Shown here piece after piece: positions 11,099 to 23,200 of a stretch of 64,000 nt of DNA (position 1 is its first letter; each line of letters starts with the position of its first letter). Made by a program: the position numbers and the translations under genes. The notes beneath the pieces were generated by a model. The model saw only the letters and a program-made list of their open reading frames with translations. It made no database searches and was not told the origin of the DNA. Source of the DNA: Euphorbia lathyris (lineage: Eukaryota > Streptophyta > Magnoliopsida > Malpighiales > Euphorbiaceae); NCBI RefSeq assembly GCF_963576675.1, contig NC_088912.1, positions 13,849,001 through 13,913,000 of the forward strand, written 5' to 3'.

Positions 11099-12368
11099 CT
11101 ATGCTTCCATAGTAGACAAACTCACTGTAGGCTGCAAAGTAGCTTTCCAACTGACCACTGAACCGCTAAGAGTGAAAACATAACCAGTCATAGATCTTCT
11201 ACTGTCAACATCTCTAGCATAATCAGAATCTGAAAAACCTGACACCCAACACTCTGTATCACGTCCATAAATGAGACCAACGTCAGATGTACCTTTTAGG
11301 TACCAAAAGATCCTCTTCACAGCTTGCCAATGCTCCTTGCTAACAACACTAACAGACTGTGCAAGATCGGGTCTAGTGCAGACCATTGCATACATCAAGC
11401 TTCCTACTGCACTAGCATAGGGAACTCGAGACATGTACTCATTCTCTTCAGCAAACTTAGGTGCAAAAGCTATAGACAGATGTGCACTTGCAGCACTAGG
11501 AGTATCTGTGGGTTTTGCGGTAGACATGCAAAATCTTGACAAGATCTTCTGAATATAGCCTTTCTGTAACAGAAAAAGTTTCCTTTTGCTTCTGTCCCTG
11601 TATATCTCTATTCCCAGAATTTTCCGAGCTGAACCCAAATCCTTCATCTCGAACTCTGCGCTGAGAAGACCCTTCAACTTCTGAATGTCGTGCTTCTTCC
11701 TTGCAGCTATCAACATGTCATCTACATACAACACTAGATAGATAAAAGACTCCTCTTCCAATTTATTGTAATAGACACAACAATCATATGGGCTCCTGGT
11801 GTAGCCCAGCTGCATCATGTAGCTGTCAAACCTCTTATACCACTGGTTGGAGACTGCTTAAGTCCATACAAGACTTCTTCAACTTGCAAACATAATTCTC
11901 CTTCCCAGGAATCTGGAAACCATCTGGTTGGGTCATGTAGATCTCTTCCTCCAAATCTCCATGCAGAAAGGTTATCTTTACATCAAGTTGCCTAAGCTCC
12001 AAATCCTGATGTGCAACTATAGCTAGCAACACTCTAATAGAGGTGTGTCTGACTACTGGTGAGAATATCTCATTATAATCCACTCCCTCTCTTTGATTGA
12101 AACCTCTAGCAACAACTCTAGCCTTATACTTGACTCCCTCTGCAGGTGATATCCCTTCCTTCATCTTGAGAACCCACTTGCAAGTAATAATCTTTCTCCC
12201 TAGAGGTGGTATGGCTAAATCCCATATTTGATTCTTATGAAGGGATTCCATCTCATCTCCCATAGCAGCAAGCCATTTCTCAGAATCGTTGCCTGAAACA
12301 GCTTCTTGGTAAGTTGATGGTTCACGAGTGTCCACCTCTTCAGCAACCTGTAGTGCATAGCCCACCAT
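11099..12368 (-). pseudogene. copia A reverse transcriptase and start of RNase H
   Basis: The N-terminal RT part (from 12368) shows WVLKMKEG, ARVVARGFNQREGVDY, FSPVV and QLDVK (first catalytic Asp). It runs into a stop at 11835 after two single-base frame changes at about 11840-11880. The second part (11818-11099) has the catalytic LYVDDML box and the ARKILGIEIYRD and SLMYAMVCTRPDL motifs, then the start of RNase H (DSDYARDVDSRRS). A disrupted pol domain. Confidence 0.9.
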
Positions 12369-12524
12369 GTCCTCATACCTCTTAGGTGGCCTAACTTCAA
12401 CCCTCCTTGGTCGATCTTGAGCTAAGCTACAATGTGTAGCTTCAGATGGTTGAGAAACTGATGGTGTAGACTCTGGTAGCTCTATTTATGCTTCTAACTC
12501 TTGTTCCTTCAAGCCACTCTCACT

Positions 12525-13460
12525 CTATATGACCTGAAACTCCACCTGTTTATCAATGCTATTAGTTTCAGTTGCAGTTGTAGGCTTCACAATAGGTCTA
12601 AGCACAGATTTTTCGTCAAAGACTACATTTCTTCTCAAAATGACCCTTTTCTCTGATGGAGACCAGATCCTGACGCCTTTAACTCCATCTCCATAGCCTA
12701 TGAACACTCCCTTCTTGGCTCTTGGTTCTAGCTTACCCTTATTAACATGATAGTAAACTGTGCACCCAAAAGCTTTCAAATTTGAGTAATCAGCAACCTT
12801 TCCTGACCATATTTCTGTAGGCGTCTTGAGTTGTATGCCGGTGTGTGGTCCGCGGTTAATCAGATAACATGATGTGTCCACCGCTTCAGCCTAAAATCTT
12901 CTTTCTAACCCAGCGTTAGAGAGCATGCACCTCACTCTCTCCAGTAATGTCTGGTTCATTCGTTCAGCTACACCATTCTGTTGCAGTGTATTCCTGACTG
13001 TGTGATGCCGCGCAATCCCTTCATCCTTACAGAACTGATCAAACTCAGACGAACATAATTCCAGACCATTATCAGTTCGCAGCCTCTTTATCTTCTTTCC
13101 TGTTTGGTTTTCCACCAATGCTTTCCACTGCTTGAAATTCTTAAAAGCTTCACTTTTATGCTTCATCATGATGACCCAAGTCATCCTTGAATAATCATCA
13201 ATCAGAGACATAAAATATATGTGACCTCCCAAAGACTCAACTCGAGATGGACCCTAATAATCAAAGTAGATGTAATCAAGTGTGTCTTTTGTTATGTGAA
13301 TAGCTTTGGGAAACTTGCTGCGACGTACTTTCCCAAAGACACAGTGTTTACAAAGCTCTAGACTATTGACCTTATGACCATCAAAAAAATCATCCTTTGA
13401 TAGAATCTGCATCCCTCTTTCTCCCATATGACCAAGTCTCATATGCCATATCTTTGTCAT
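12525..13460 (-). pseudogene. copia A GAG-pre-integrase and integrase
   Basis: Starts with WHMRLGHMGERGM and the HHCC-type CKHCVFGK of the pre-integrase domain. The catalytic core follows, with DDYSR, RTDNGLEL and QNGVAERMNQTLLE, the D-D-E region. Stops interrupt it at 13254-13256 (TAG) and 12888-12890 (TAG). The end has the FGCTVYYHV and FIGYGDGVKG motifs typical of copia integrases. Confidence 0.9.
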
Positions 13461-13517
13461 ATCCTCCTGGTTAATCTCTGACGATGCAGCATTAGCTGAA
13501 CTTGTAACAGTGGAACC

Positions 13518-13961
13518 TTACAAGAAATACAAAGTACCATGCTTCACACCTTTCAGAATCACATCAGAACCTTTATAGACATGTAGAACTCCATCTTTTC
13601 CTGACCAACTGAGAGCCCTACTGTCTAACAGACTCAGAGATATCAGATTCTTCGTCATCCATGGAACATGCCTGACTTCGTTCAACGTGCAGAACTTACC
13701 ATCATGTGTCCTCAACTTGATCGAGCCTATTCCAACTTCTTTGCAGACATGACTATTAGCCATTGAAATGCTACCTCCATCTACCTGCTTATAAGTTGAA
13801 AACCACTCTCTCCTTGGACAAATATGGTAAGATGCTCCAGAATCAAGAACCCACACATCGGAGTGATGAGTGTGTCCATCAGCAACTAGAGCAATATCAT
13901 TTTCAGAGCTGTTTTCGCCATCTGCTACAACAGCAGAACCTGGTTGATTTTCTGATTTCAT
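13518..13961 (-). pseudogene. copia A protease
   Basis: 147 codons. The copia retropepsin motif VLDSGASYHICPRR is near residue 38, followed by GIGSIKLRTHDGK and LNEVRHVPWMTKNLISL. A TAA at 13515-13517 separates it from integrase. Just upstream (about 14000) lies a gag zinc knuckle, CNYCKEKGH, then a TAG in place of the next residue, then KTDC. Confidence 0.9.
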
Positions 13962-14057
13962 CTTCTTCTTTGGACAATCAGTTTTCTAATGTCCTTTCTC
14001 CTTACAGTAATTACAGGGGTTGTCTGGCTTGGGACCCTTTGAGAACGGCTTCTTAGA

Positions 14058-14690
14058 CTACTTCTTTCCACCGTTTCCCTTTCCCTTACTGCCGCTGGCA
14101 ACCAGTCCAGAGGCCTGATTATCTGCACCTGTATTGCTCGCTTTATAGCGCAACTCTCTACTATGAAGAGATGACCTAACTTCTTCCAGAGTCACAGAAT
14201 CTTTATGAACAATAAATGATTGAACAAAATTCTCATATGAAAGCGGTAAAAACACCAACAGAATTAAAGCAGCATCTTCATCTTCAATTTTCACACCAAT
14301 ATTACGTAATTCTAGTAATAATGTGTTCAATTGATCTAAATGATCCCTGAGTTGCATACCTTCCAGCATTCGCAGGCCAAACAGACATTGTTTCAGAAGA
14401 AGTTTGTTCGTTAGAGATTTCATCGTGTATAAGCTCTCTAACTTCATCCACAGACCGGCAACAGTCTTTTCGTCTAAGACCTCAATGATGACATCATCTG
14501 CGAGGCACAACATAATTGTTGAATGTGCCTTTTCTTCCAGAATTGCCATCTCAGCAGTGACTTCTCCCATTGCCTTCTTCAACGGTGTCCACAGACCTTG
14601 TTGTTTTAACAAAGCCCGTATCTTGATCTACCATAGACTGAAACTATTTCTCCCAGTAAACTTTTCGATTTTCATGTTCATCACGCACAT
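14058..14690 (-). pseudogene. copia A gag
   Basis: The natural start is probably near 14685 (MNMKIEKFTG), with a TAG about 16 codons later (14628-14630). The remaining frame shows the copia gag UBN2-type pattern: LLKQQGLW, LMKLESLY with LLLKQCLFGL, LNTLLLELRNIG and ALILLVFLPLSYENF. It ends at a TAG at 14055-14057 just before the zinc knuckle. Confidence 0.85.
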
Positions 14691-14730
14691 TTTTCTCTCC
14701 AAAAAACAAACCCCCGATTGGAAACCGAAA

Positions 14731-14742
14731 GCTCTGATACCA
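14731..14742 (-). promoter_or_regulatory. Primer binding site, initiator-Met tRNA type
   Basis: The minus strand reads TGGTATCAGAGC, the usual plant copia primer site, 3 bp inside the LTR edge at 14746. It fixes the orientation of the element. Confidence 0.9.
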
Positions 14743-14745
14743 GTT

Positions 14746-15049
14746 TGTTGTGCGGAATTAATAAAAGATAAAATAATAAACAATCGAAAAACACAGATTT
14801 ACGTGGTTCACCAACGTTGTGTTGGCTAGTCCACGGGCAAAAAGAGAATAGTATTATTAGGACCCAATCTAATTAGGTTTACAATAATTAGGTTTACATA
14901 ATGGGGTATTTATAATACCCAATCTAACTTAATCCCACTAGGAACCCATGATCCCAATCCCACTAGGAACCCATGATCCCAATCCAACTAGGAATCCGAA
15001 ACCCAATACTACTCCGAATAGGAAGTCCATGATTCAAGGAATTACGACA
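14746..15049 (-). repeat. 5' LTR of copia A
   Basis: 304 bp, TGTTGTGCGG to ATTACGACA on the plus strand. Differs from the 3' LTR mainly by a small rearrangement around 14870. Confidence 0.9.
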
Positions 15050-15054
15050 CAATT

Positions 15055-15340
15055 CATACCATAAGTCTATATTTAAGCACAAGTTGTTCTCTAGCTTTTA
15101 TATGTAGAGTTCACTTTCATCAAAATCCCCCACACTTAAATAATGCTTGTCCTCAAGTATTGAAGTTACTTTATCATGGTTCGTTTTATGGACTATGCAA
15201 AATTAGTTTCATTGACTCTACTTACTAAGCACAATGACGAATGGTCAACAAACATGTCTTATGCTCACTGTTGCAATATTAATCGGGATGTTATCAAATT
15301 TCAAGAGTTCCTACTTCTCTAGGTTCCCAAAGTTTTTCAC
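15055..15340 (-). mobile_element. Possible gypsy (Athila/Tat type) spacer fragment
   Basis: On the minus strand, about 15165 down to 15120, the phrase CTTGAGGACAAGCATTATTT is followed by AAGTGTGGGGGATTTTGAT. This wording is typical of the untranslated spacer near the polypurine tract of Athila/Tat gypsy elements. No coding part is attached. Confidence 0.4.
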
Positions 15341-15376
15341 AAACATTGTTTGTTCAAACTCATCTCTTAGTTATCC

Positions 15377-16375
15377 ATGTTGAGGGAGCGGTTCTTACCG
15401 CCGGATTATGAGCAGTATATTTACAGCTCCTACAGGGGATGCTCTCAAGGGACCCGAAGTGTCCATGAATATACCTTAGAGTTCTTGAGGCTTTCGGCAA
15501 GGGCCAACTTTTTAGAAACTGAAAGCCAAAAGACCTCTAGGTATCTAGAAGGGTTGAGATACAACATCCAGGATCGTATTGGCACACAGATGGTGGTTCG
15601 GGTACAAGATGCCAGGAATTTAGCCTAAAGGCTGAATCCCAACTAGCCGGGAGATCCAGGAGATCCGTCACTGCTGAGTGTACGCCTGGAGGAGGAGGCA
15701 ATATGAAGTCCTATGACAAAGGCAAACAGGTGGCGAGTGCCAGTGGGGCCAAGTTCAGCAACGCTGGAAGAGGATCTGGAGGAGATACTAGGCCTTACAA
15801 GGAGGTACCCATACCACCTAAGAACAACAACCCATACGCCAGGCCAACCCCTTTTAAATGTTTCAGGTGCAATGAGCCAAGCCATAGATCCAACGAGTGT
15901 CCTAAGCGGAAGAGCGCCAACATGGTGGAAAGATATGAAGATGATTATGAAGAGGGGGATGAAGTGTTTTGTGAACCCTTAGAGGAATACGGTGACGAGG
16001 CGGATGAGGAAAGACACGCCATTCATGTGATACGGCGGTTATTAGTCTCCAGCCGGGTAGAGGGCGATCAGAGGCACCAACTATTCAGGACTCACTATCT
16101 TGTGAACAGTGGGCGATGCAACGTAATAATTGATAGTGGTAGCCAGGAGAACATTGTGAGCAGCAACGCCGTTCGAAAATTCGGGTTGTTGGCGGAGGCG
16201 CATCCTGACCCCTACAGAGTTGGATGGATCAAAGATGTGGGTGAACTCAGAGTGACCCAGAAGTGTAAGGTCCCTATTGAGATCGGTGAGTATAGGGATG
16301 AAGTCTGTTGTGACGTGGTCGATATGGATGCCTGCCACCTATTATTGGGCAGACCATGGCAATCTGATAACGCAA
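15377..16375 (+). pseudogene. Chromovirus (CRM-like) gag and protease fragment
   Basis: The retrotransposon gag domain starts at 15377 (LRERFLPPDYEQYIY, then SVHEYTLEFLRLSARA and YLEGLRYNIQDRI). A one-base frame change at about 15625 shifts to the frame that continues from 15703: zinc knuckle CFRCNEPSHRSNEC, an acidic linker, then retropepsin IIDSGSQENIVSS and the downstream VVDMDACHLLLGRPWQ. Gag, knuckle and protease order and wording resemble CRM-clade chromoviruses. The coding homology stops abruptly at about 16375. RT and the rest are missing, and no LTR was found. Confidence 0.8.
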
Positions 16376-16657
16376 AAAAATTACTAGTGACCGGTGTGAG
16401 AATATCACGGGTATCGATTATTCAGTGGTCCCGTCGTTCATATTCTCTCTCATAGTGGTCATTGTTAATTTGGTTCTATATAACTTGATATAGTGGTCAT
16501 TGTTAATTTTATTTTATATATAAGAAACCCTAAATCTATCTTACTTCACCGGCAGCCACCTTCAAAATTCTCTCTTCTATGTGTCTAGCTAGGAGATTGG
16601 GAATAAACAGGAGGAGAAGAAACTCGATTCTCGTGACATGCTAAGCATAATCAGACA

Positions 16658-17169
16658 AGGTTTGTGTCTTCTTTCTCTTTTTATTTGATTTTCTTCCAGC
16701 TGTTTGTTGAAAATAATTTGAAGGGCTGTTGTGAAAAGATGAGATAATAAAATTTAGGGTTAGGGTTATTAGGTAATTCATTGTGAAGTTTTGATTTAAT
16801 ACAATTATTGTGAATTAGAAATTTCCTTAGTCTTTTAGGTTAGTAGGTAATATATGGACGGATCCAAACCCTATGTTGAGAAGAAGCAATTCAGATTCCA
16901 GTTTTTTCGATTCACTAGTGTCAACTTCTTCTTCATTTGAAACTCCTTTTATCGTAATAATTTTTCACAGATGCTGGATAGGTAAAATCTTATTTAGATT
17001 TTTTTAGATGGTGCAGGCAGTGCAGGAACTGTTTTTCCAGATCTATTTGTTATATTAATTTGTTATATGGGTTGGTTTAGTGCACTTCTTTTAACATTAT
17101 CAAATGAGATTTTTTCTAAATTTTTTTAAATCAATGGAGTAATATTATGTCTCTCTGGAAAGGTGGACA
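16658..17169 (+). repeat. Segmental tandem duplication, copy 1
   Basis: Begins ggtttgtgtcttctttctc and ends aaaggtggacaa. The next copy starts immediately. Shared blocks include gaagggctgttgtgaaaagatga, the block gattccagttttttcgattcactagtgtc and gatggtgcaggcagtgcaggaac. Non-coding. It follows a possible 5' UTR-like stretch (16530-16650) with a GT donor-like edge. Confidence 0.85.
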
Positions 17170-17851
17170 AGGTTTGTGTCTTCTTTCTCTTTTTATTTGA
17201 TTTTCTTCTAGTTGTTTGTTGAAGATAATTTGAAGGGCTGTTGTGAAAAGATGACGGTTATTAGGTAATTCATTGTGAAGTTTTGAATTAATACAATTAT
17301 TGTGACTTAGAAATTTCCTTAGTCTTTTAGGTTATGAGGTAACAAGAAGCAATTCAGATTCCAGTTTTTCCGATTCACTAGTGTCAACTTCTTCTTCATT
17401 TGAAACTCATTTTGTCGTAGTAATTTCTGGATAGGTAAAATCTTATTTAGATTGTTTTTCTTAGATGGTGCAGGCAGTGCAGGAACTGTTTTTCCAGATC
17501 TATTTCTTCATTCGAATTTGATTGTTTACATTAATTGCAAGTCTCTAAATGCTGGGTGACTTCCTGTTATTGGTAGGATGAGATAATTGAAAACAATGCT
17601 TTGATAATAGAAAGTAAGAAAATGAGTTGATAGGATTGAAAGCACAATTGATGTTCTTGGGTATTTCTCTATTTAACACCCTTTTTATATGCAAAAGCGG
17701 GCACCACACTGTTAAATTAATAAAAAGCTAAATTATATTAATTTGTTATATGGGTTGGTTTAGTGGACTTCTTTTAACATTATCAAATGAGATTTTTTCT
17801 AAATATTTTTAAATCAATGGAGTAATATTATGCCTTTATGGAAAGGTGGAC
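17170..17851 (+). repeat. Segmental tandem duplication, copy 2, with 230-bp indel
   Basis: Same blocks in the same order as copy 1, but about 230 bp (about 17509-17740) between gatctattt and atattaatttgttatatggg is present only here. A poly(A) run follows at 17866-17882. Confidence 0.85.
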
Positions 17852-17882
17852 AAATGAGAAATAGCAAAAAAAAAAAAAAAAA

Positions 17883-18242
17883 TTGAAGTTGCTAGGAAAT
17901 GATTTAACTTCTTTAACTTCAGATTATATATTACTTCACACGCGTATGGTTCAAAATGTGATTTTCTTTTTCATATATTAACTAAGGCCATTAATAAAAT
18001 GGACAAGTTTTCGTTCATCTTTGATTCCCACATATTATAGGCTAATAAAATGGTAGATTCCCACACAGACAGTTTTGTCTTTCTCTAATCACTATGCTGT
18101 TTCACAATCAGCAGTGCCAATAAGGAATTGCAAATTTTGCGGCACAATAAGTGGATCTTGATTCAGTAATGGCAAACAGAATTCTAATCATAAATTGGAT
18201 TAACTAACTAATTAATCATTATGTGCAAAAAGCATCAACAGG
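17883..18242. other. Spacer, no gene seen
   Basis: AT-rich, no coding or repeat signal supported. Confidence 0.4.
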
Positions 18243-18610
18243 CCGTGATATTTTGTTGTTTGGTGCATTAATCTTATATTTAGACACATTGAGCCCCTGA
18301 CTTTTCATTGTTTAGCGCATTAAGCCTTCGATCTTTCATTTAAGCACATTCGGTCCTTGATCTTTCATATTGGGTGTATTAGGTCATTCCGTAAATCAAT
18401 TCATATATAGGTGTACTAATGGTTTGTTGGCTTAGGTTTATATAACCACAACGTTTAGCATTTTCTCTGGACACTACAACATTTTTTAGCTTTTCAAGAA
18501 AAGCTCTTTTTTTGAGAGCTTAATGCACCAAACAATGAAAGATTAGGGGCTCAATGAGTCTAGATGAAAATCGATGGCTTAATGCAGCAAACAATGAAAG
18601 ATCAGTGTAC
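18243..18610. mobile_element. Foldback / MITE-like element
   Basis: Left arm (18255-18345) has gtttggtgcattaat, attgagcccctgac and gcattaagccttcgatctttcatt. The right arm (18515-18605) carries their inverse: gcttaatgcaccaaacaatgaaagat, ggggctcaatgag and gatggcttaatgcagcaaac. The arms are about 90 bp, imperfect, with a 170-bp loop. No coding capacity. Target duplication not resolved. Confidence 0.65.
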
Positions 18611-20196
18611 TCTGTCTAATTCATTCATTAATCTCAACTCCATGTGCACTAAGTCTAACACTTTAGATGGAACAATAAAATTGACGTCTAGATTTTGCTT
18701 CCTGCATATTAAAACTGCAATCCTCTTAATAACATTTCTTATCCAAGTTTATTATTAAACCACGTTAATCAAGTAGGTTGCAACATTGTTAGAAAACTGA
18801 ATTAAATAGCGTCAAAAAAGTGTATGAGAAATTTCGAATGAAACTGAGAAATTGGATTATTTTATGTGCGACAAGATGAGAGAGAGATGCCTATGACAGC
18901 TAGTGCATAATGAAATTGGTAAAGCTATTCAATGTTCTTTATATACATAGAGAAAGAGGACATGTCTTCATCAACCACTGCTTATGGTTTAAAATTTCTT
19001 TTTTTTCATCAAATTCAGTGTTGGACTTGCTTTCCCTTTCCTTTAGAGATAGAGACAAGGAAGCAGGGTAAACTTTGTTTTCCTTTTTTTCTAAATCAAA
19101 ACCGATGTAGATCGAAAGAGATCCAGAATGAATAGGGAAAATCTGAATCGATCTAGACAACTACGACGGTGGAGAATGGAAAAGAAACAAGAACAAATGA
19201 TGATTTTTAAAGTAGTTAATTTTGTGCAGGAAAAGCAATGGTGAAGAAACACAAAGAAAATTTATGTCAAGATGTGAGTGCAGCAATAGATATATCGGGC
19301 ACTCAAAAGAACAACAAAACATATTTTAGCACTGATTGCAAAACGTGGCCGGCGAAACCAATCCCTTCTGACACTAAGGATGATAAGATACTACTAGTAA
19401 GTTGAGGTTTAAATTACTAATATTTTATGTATTTAATTAATTATTTTTTCAAGAAATAGATAAAAGAAAAAAAACATATATTTTGTAAGTATTACAATTA
19501 AACTTAAGTGATGAAGTGAACATATAAGCTCTACTAATGTTCATCTTACTAGCCTCTATTTCAACAAATCTTCCTTGTCCAATGGCCACAATGTACCCTA
19601 AAACCCTTTGCAGAAAACTTAGTAGATATGAACAGATCAAAAACCTGAATAAATCAAAATTTCATGGCACTCTCCGGTTTATAAACCCCAACATGTTGAA
19701 GCGTCTTCACAACAATGATGTTGAAGATAATGTTCTTCTTGATCTGAAAAGACCTGCTTGGCTTATTTCCTCTTCTAATTTAATGTTAACTACTCTTTAT
19801 TTCATTAATTGTTTATTACATTTTCTATTTTGTAAACATAACAGGGGAAATAATGCTGCAAAGATTCAATTTCCCACATGGAGTTGGAGTTGGAGTTGGA
19901 CTTTGACTCATTACTGGGTTAGTTCTCCAAATTGCCTCTTTACTGTTTCAAAATTATAGTAGAAGACGATGTTGGAGAAGATGAGGGTATATTATGTAGT
20001 GCAAATAGGACAAAAGCAACGGAAGCCACAAATGTATTTGAATGTGGAACTGATGAAAGAAAGAGAGGTCTGAATTGAGCATATGCAGGTTTGGGCTTAT
20101 TAGAACTAGTTCATTTTGAGTTTTGGTAATGCTAGCTGCTGCTGCTCTTCAATTGTTGTGCAACTGATGGAAGTGGTTCGAATTCTCTTAAAGTCT
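18611..20196 (+). other. Spacer with one candidate exon
   Basis: Between 19230 and 19399 an ORF follows an acceptor-like gtgcag and ends at a donor-like gtaagttg. It would start MVKKHKENLCQD. I recognise no family. Part of it (tgattgcaaaacgtggccgg) recurs in diverged form near 20402-20450, so it may be repeat-derived. The ORF at 19537-19959 shows no known motif. Confidence 0.25.
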
Positions 20197-20262
20197 GCCA
20201 ACAACAAAGCCTTAGTCCCGAAATGATTCGGGGTCGACTAAAATGGCCCGTCGTACAAAACC
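20197..20262 (-). mobile_element. 3' tail of an RTE LINE, severely 5'-truncated
   Basis: Reads caacaacaaagccttagtcc, then cgaaatgattcggggtcg. This is the reverse complement of the 3' end of the RTE element at 57709-60972 (about 60910-60972), extending to aaaaccatgaac against aaaaccgtgaaa. Only about 65 bp remain. Confidence 0.75.
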
Positions 20263-22958
20263 ATGAACTACATACCAAATCAGAAGAAAAAAAATACAGA
20301 ATCTAATTAAATACGAGATAGAAGAAAAAAAAAATTGGAGTATTTCACTAGATCTTCTAGCACTCATACCAAATCAGAAGAAAAAAAATACATAATCTAG
20401 CATTGATTGCAGAATGTTTAGGGCGAAAACAATCCCTCATGGGTGATGGTTGAGAACAGGGTAAAAGTGATGAAATTGTTGTCCTATGAATCAGTGGAGG
20501 AAATAGTTAAAAACAGGGCAGAGATAAAAGCAGTAAAGTTTGGGCACATGTGACAACAAAAATTATGGAGGATGAAGAAATGGCATTGTACAAAGGAAGT
20601 AAAAGTTTATCATGCCTCTCACCAAGGAAGTCCTCTACATCTACGGTATGAATCTTGCACCTGTCAATGAGGCAATTTGGATATTCCATTCCTTTGAGCC
20701 TATACTATTTTTGGGTGGCAATAAAAGGCATATTAGCTACCGGTCAAAGGGTATCCCCTAACTCATTATCTAATGATAGATTGAATTTACACATTCATTC
20801 AGATTTAGATAAAGTGACAAGAGCAATTCGAGTTGGAAAAGAAACAAGTTCATTTCATTCGGAGATTTGTAGTTTTTTTATGGCTTCAATTGATGCTTTT
20901 GGGAAATTGAACCAGAATTTGAGTCGTTTTCAAGTATGATTGATTTATAAAGTTTCTTCTAGATTTACAATCATTGCTTTTCTATTTCAATAAACTTGGG
21001 GTTTGTCCATTTTTAGTTGAAAGTGATGGATGTTATTGTTCCGTACGTATTGCCTTTGTAACAAAAGCTAATCACTTTATATATGAAAATTTGTAAATAT
21101 GCTTCAATTAGCTAATGAAACTTGGGATTACTATTTTCATACTTATCTTAACATACCTCTTACTTGTTAAATTTGCATTATTTAAATGATAAATGATAAA
21201 AAAAATTTGTTTCCGAATATTTGTTTTATTGATTGGTTCATTGTGCTGATAAGTTATATGATAAAATTCTTTTTCTTATATAAAGATATCGAGTTGAGTT
21301 TAGAATACAATAGTGCCTAGCTCTGAGCTTTAGCTTGGTATAATATCTGGAACATCTGGCTGACATATTTCTAAAAAAAAATCATAATAATAAAAGTTGG
21401 AAGGGGGTGGATTTTGTAATGGCCAACATGGTTTTCTCATGCAACTTTCAGATTTAAGACTTGAATTTGTAAAACTATAACCCATATAATTTATTCTCAA
21501 CAGCACTAAGGTGCATATTTTATATATATATATAGATATTCAAGTTCAACGGCCAGAAATCTCAAAAACGGTTATATTTCTCTAAACCAGGAAAAACGTG
21601 AATTCAATTTCTTTGATCATTCATCTTCTTTTCTATAAATGTTTGGACAAGCAGGATGCAGAGGAAATCGAGGGGGGAAATTTCAAATTGAAAAATCAAG
21701 GATAGAGGAGTGTGGAGAGTTAAGAGAAGAGCAAGACAGATTATTGAAAGAGAAACAAACTTACCACCAAGAGATCACTCAGCAAATATAAAAGTCGACA
21801 TCCTTATGAAGTCTAAGTTGCCATGGACAAAGGAAGAGAGAAAAAAGAGAAAGAAAAGTTAATAAAGTGTTTAATAAAGTGTAAAGTTTTGTGGTTTTTG
21901 CTCAGAAGTATTTGATAACTTTTTCATAATTCATCACACTTGAGGTTTATGTCAGTTGTGATTATGGGAATGGGAGAGCTAAGTTATGCAAGGGATGAAC
22001 ATAATTTGTATGGGGAAACAAATTGGATGAAGGAGATGTTTGTATCTTTGAGCCAGTTAATATGAAGGATGTCATTAAAGTTACCATATTTCTGGTACTT
22101 GAAGATGAGGTGCAACTAATACTCAAGTGAATCACCTTAGTTAAGCATGGTATTGATGTCTGACCTACAATACATCGTTCAGGTGCCAATTCTTTCGGGG
22201 ATCAATGTTCATTAACTGATTATTTGTTTAGCAAGAATCTCTTTCCAAGTCGAAATTGCAAAGGAAAAAATAAAATATGATATTGATGTTACAAATATTT
22301 GCTTAGAAACTTCTTTTATGAGAAAATTTTCTTTGATGACTACGATTAATCAATGTATGAGATGTTCTGGTTGTTATCTTATATTTGAAATATATGAGAT
22401 TTGTACTCTTAATGAAATACATTACTTGTTACCTATATTGCACGGAATCTAAAACTAATATTGGGAAACGTTATTTTTATAAAAAATTCGCTGGGAAACT
22501 TAATGGAAATAGAAAAGAAACCGAACACGTTAATGAGAAAAGTTTATGTGCAACATAAATTGTTACTAGCACATGTCCATTGAGCATTGACTAATAAAGT
22601 TCTACATGTACTTATTTTTTATAAATTGCTCATCGAATCTAGAAAGAAGAGCGATCTTCGACCTTTCCTATTGTTGGAGAATGGGTCTACTATTTCCCAA
22701 TTCCATGTGAATGGTTCTATATGAACTTAATCTCTCTCTTCATTCTTCTTGAATTGTCCCCCTTAAAGGAGCAGGACCCCTAGAGTTGAGAGAGGCAACG
22801 AACCAGCATAAAAAATACTTAGAGTCCCATCTCTCTTTTCATTCTGAACATCAGAGTTGGTTTTTGGACAGGGAATAAGTATTGAAGGGCCTGATTAACA
22901 AGCTTGGTGATGAGGAGGATGTAGAGTCAATGTCACAGTTCTAGCAGCAAAACAACAG
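20263..22958. other. Spacer, no gene seen
   Basis: AT-rich with short TA runs (for example about 21521-21532). The ORF at 20655-20939 has no motif I recognise. Nothing else supported. Confidence 0.4.
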
Positions 22959-23200
22959 TTGAATCTCCTTCTTGAACAGGAGGAAACTTTTTGGCGGCAG
23001 TGGGCGAAGGTGTTTTGGCTTACAGGTGGTGACCTCATTACAAAATTTTATCACTCTTGCATTAAAGCACCACGGAAATAGAACCTTATTACGGCTCTTA
23101 CGGATGACGAAAAGAGGGTGATTGAGGACCTAGGCGAGCTGAGTAATCATTTGCATATTTATTTTCATACTTTATTTGCTCCGCCTTCTGTTAATTTTTC
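22959..23200 (+). pseudogene. LINE reverse transcriptase leader relic
   Basis: Conceptual reading gives LLLEQEETFWRQWAKVFWL, GGDLITKFYHSC, one TAG, then LITALTDDEKRVIEDLGEL and HIYFHTLF. This matches the conserved region between endonuclease and RT in plant L1-type LINEs (EE-FWRQ-A---WL--GD-NTKFFH; I--L-D--G; YF--LF). The endonuclease and RT core are both absent. Confidence 0.75.

Larger units (their letters stand above)
10381..15049 (-). mobile_element. Ty1/copia LTR retrotransposon (family A), full length, inactive
   Basis: 4,669 bp, flanked by CAATT on both sides (10376-10380 and 15050-15054). LTRs are 10381-10682 and 14746-15049. Gene order on the minus strand is gag, protease, integrase, RT, RNase H, which is the copia order. 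The primer binding site matches initiator-Met tRNA. The reading frame is broken by about ten stop codons, mostly TAG, and by two small indels in RT. A partial second copy lies at 33529-34051 on the plus strand. Confidence 0.95.

Noticed and set aside
19537..19959. 140-codon ORF on the plus strand
   Set aside because: No motif, AT-rich surroundings, ends in simple tggagt repeats. Not supported as a gene.
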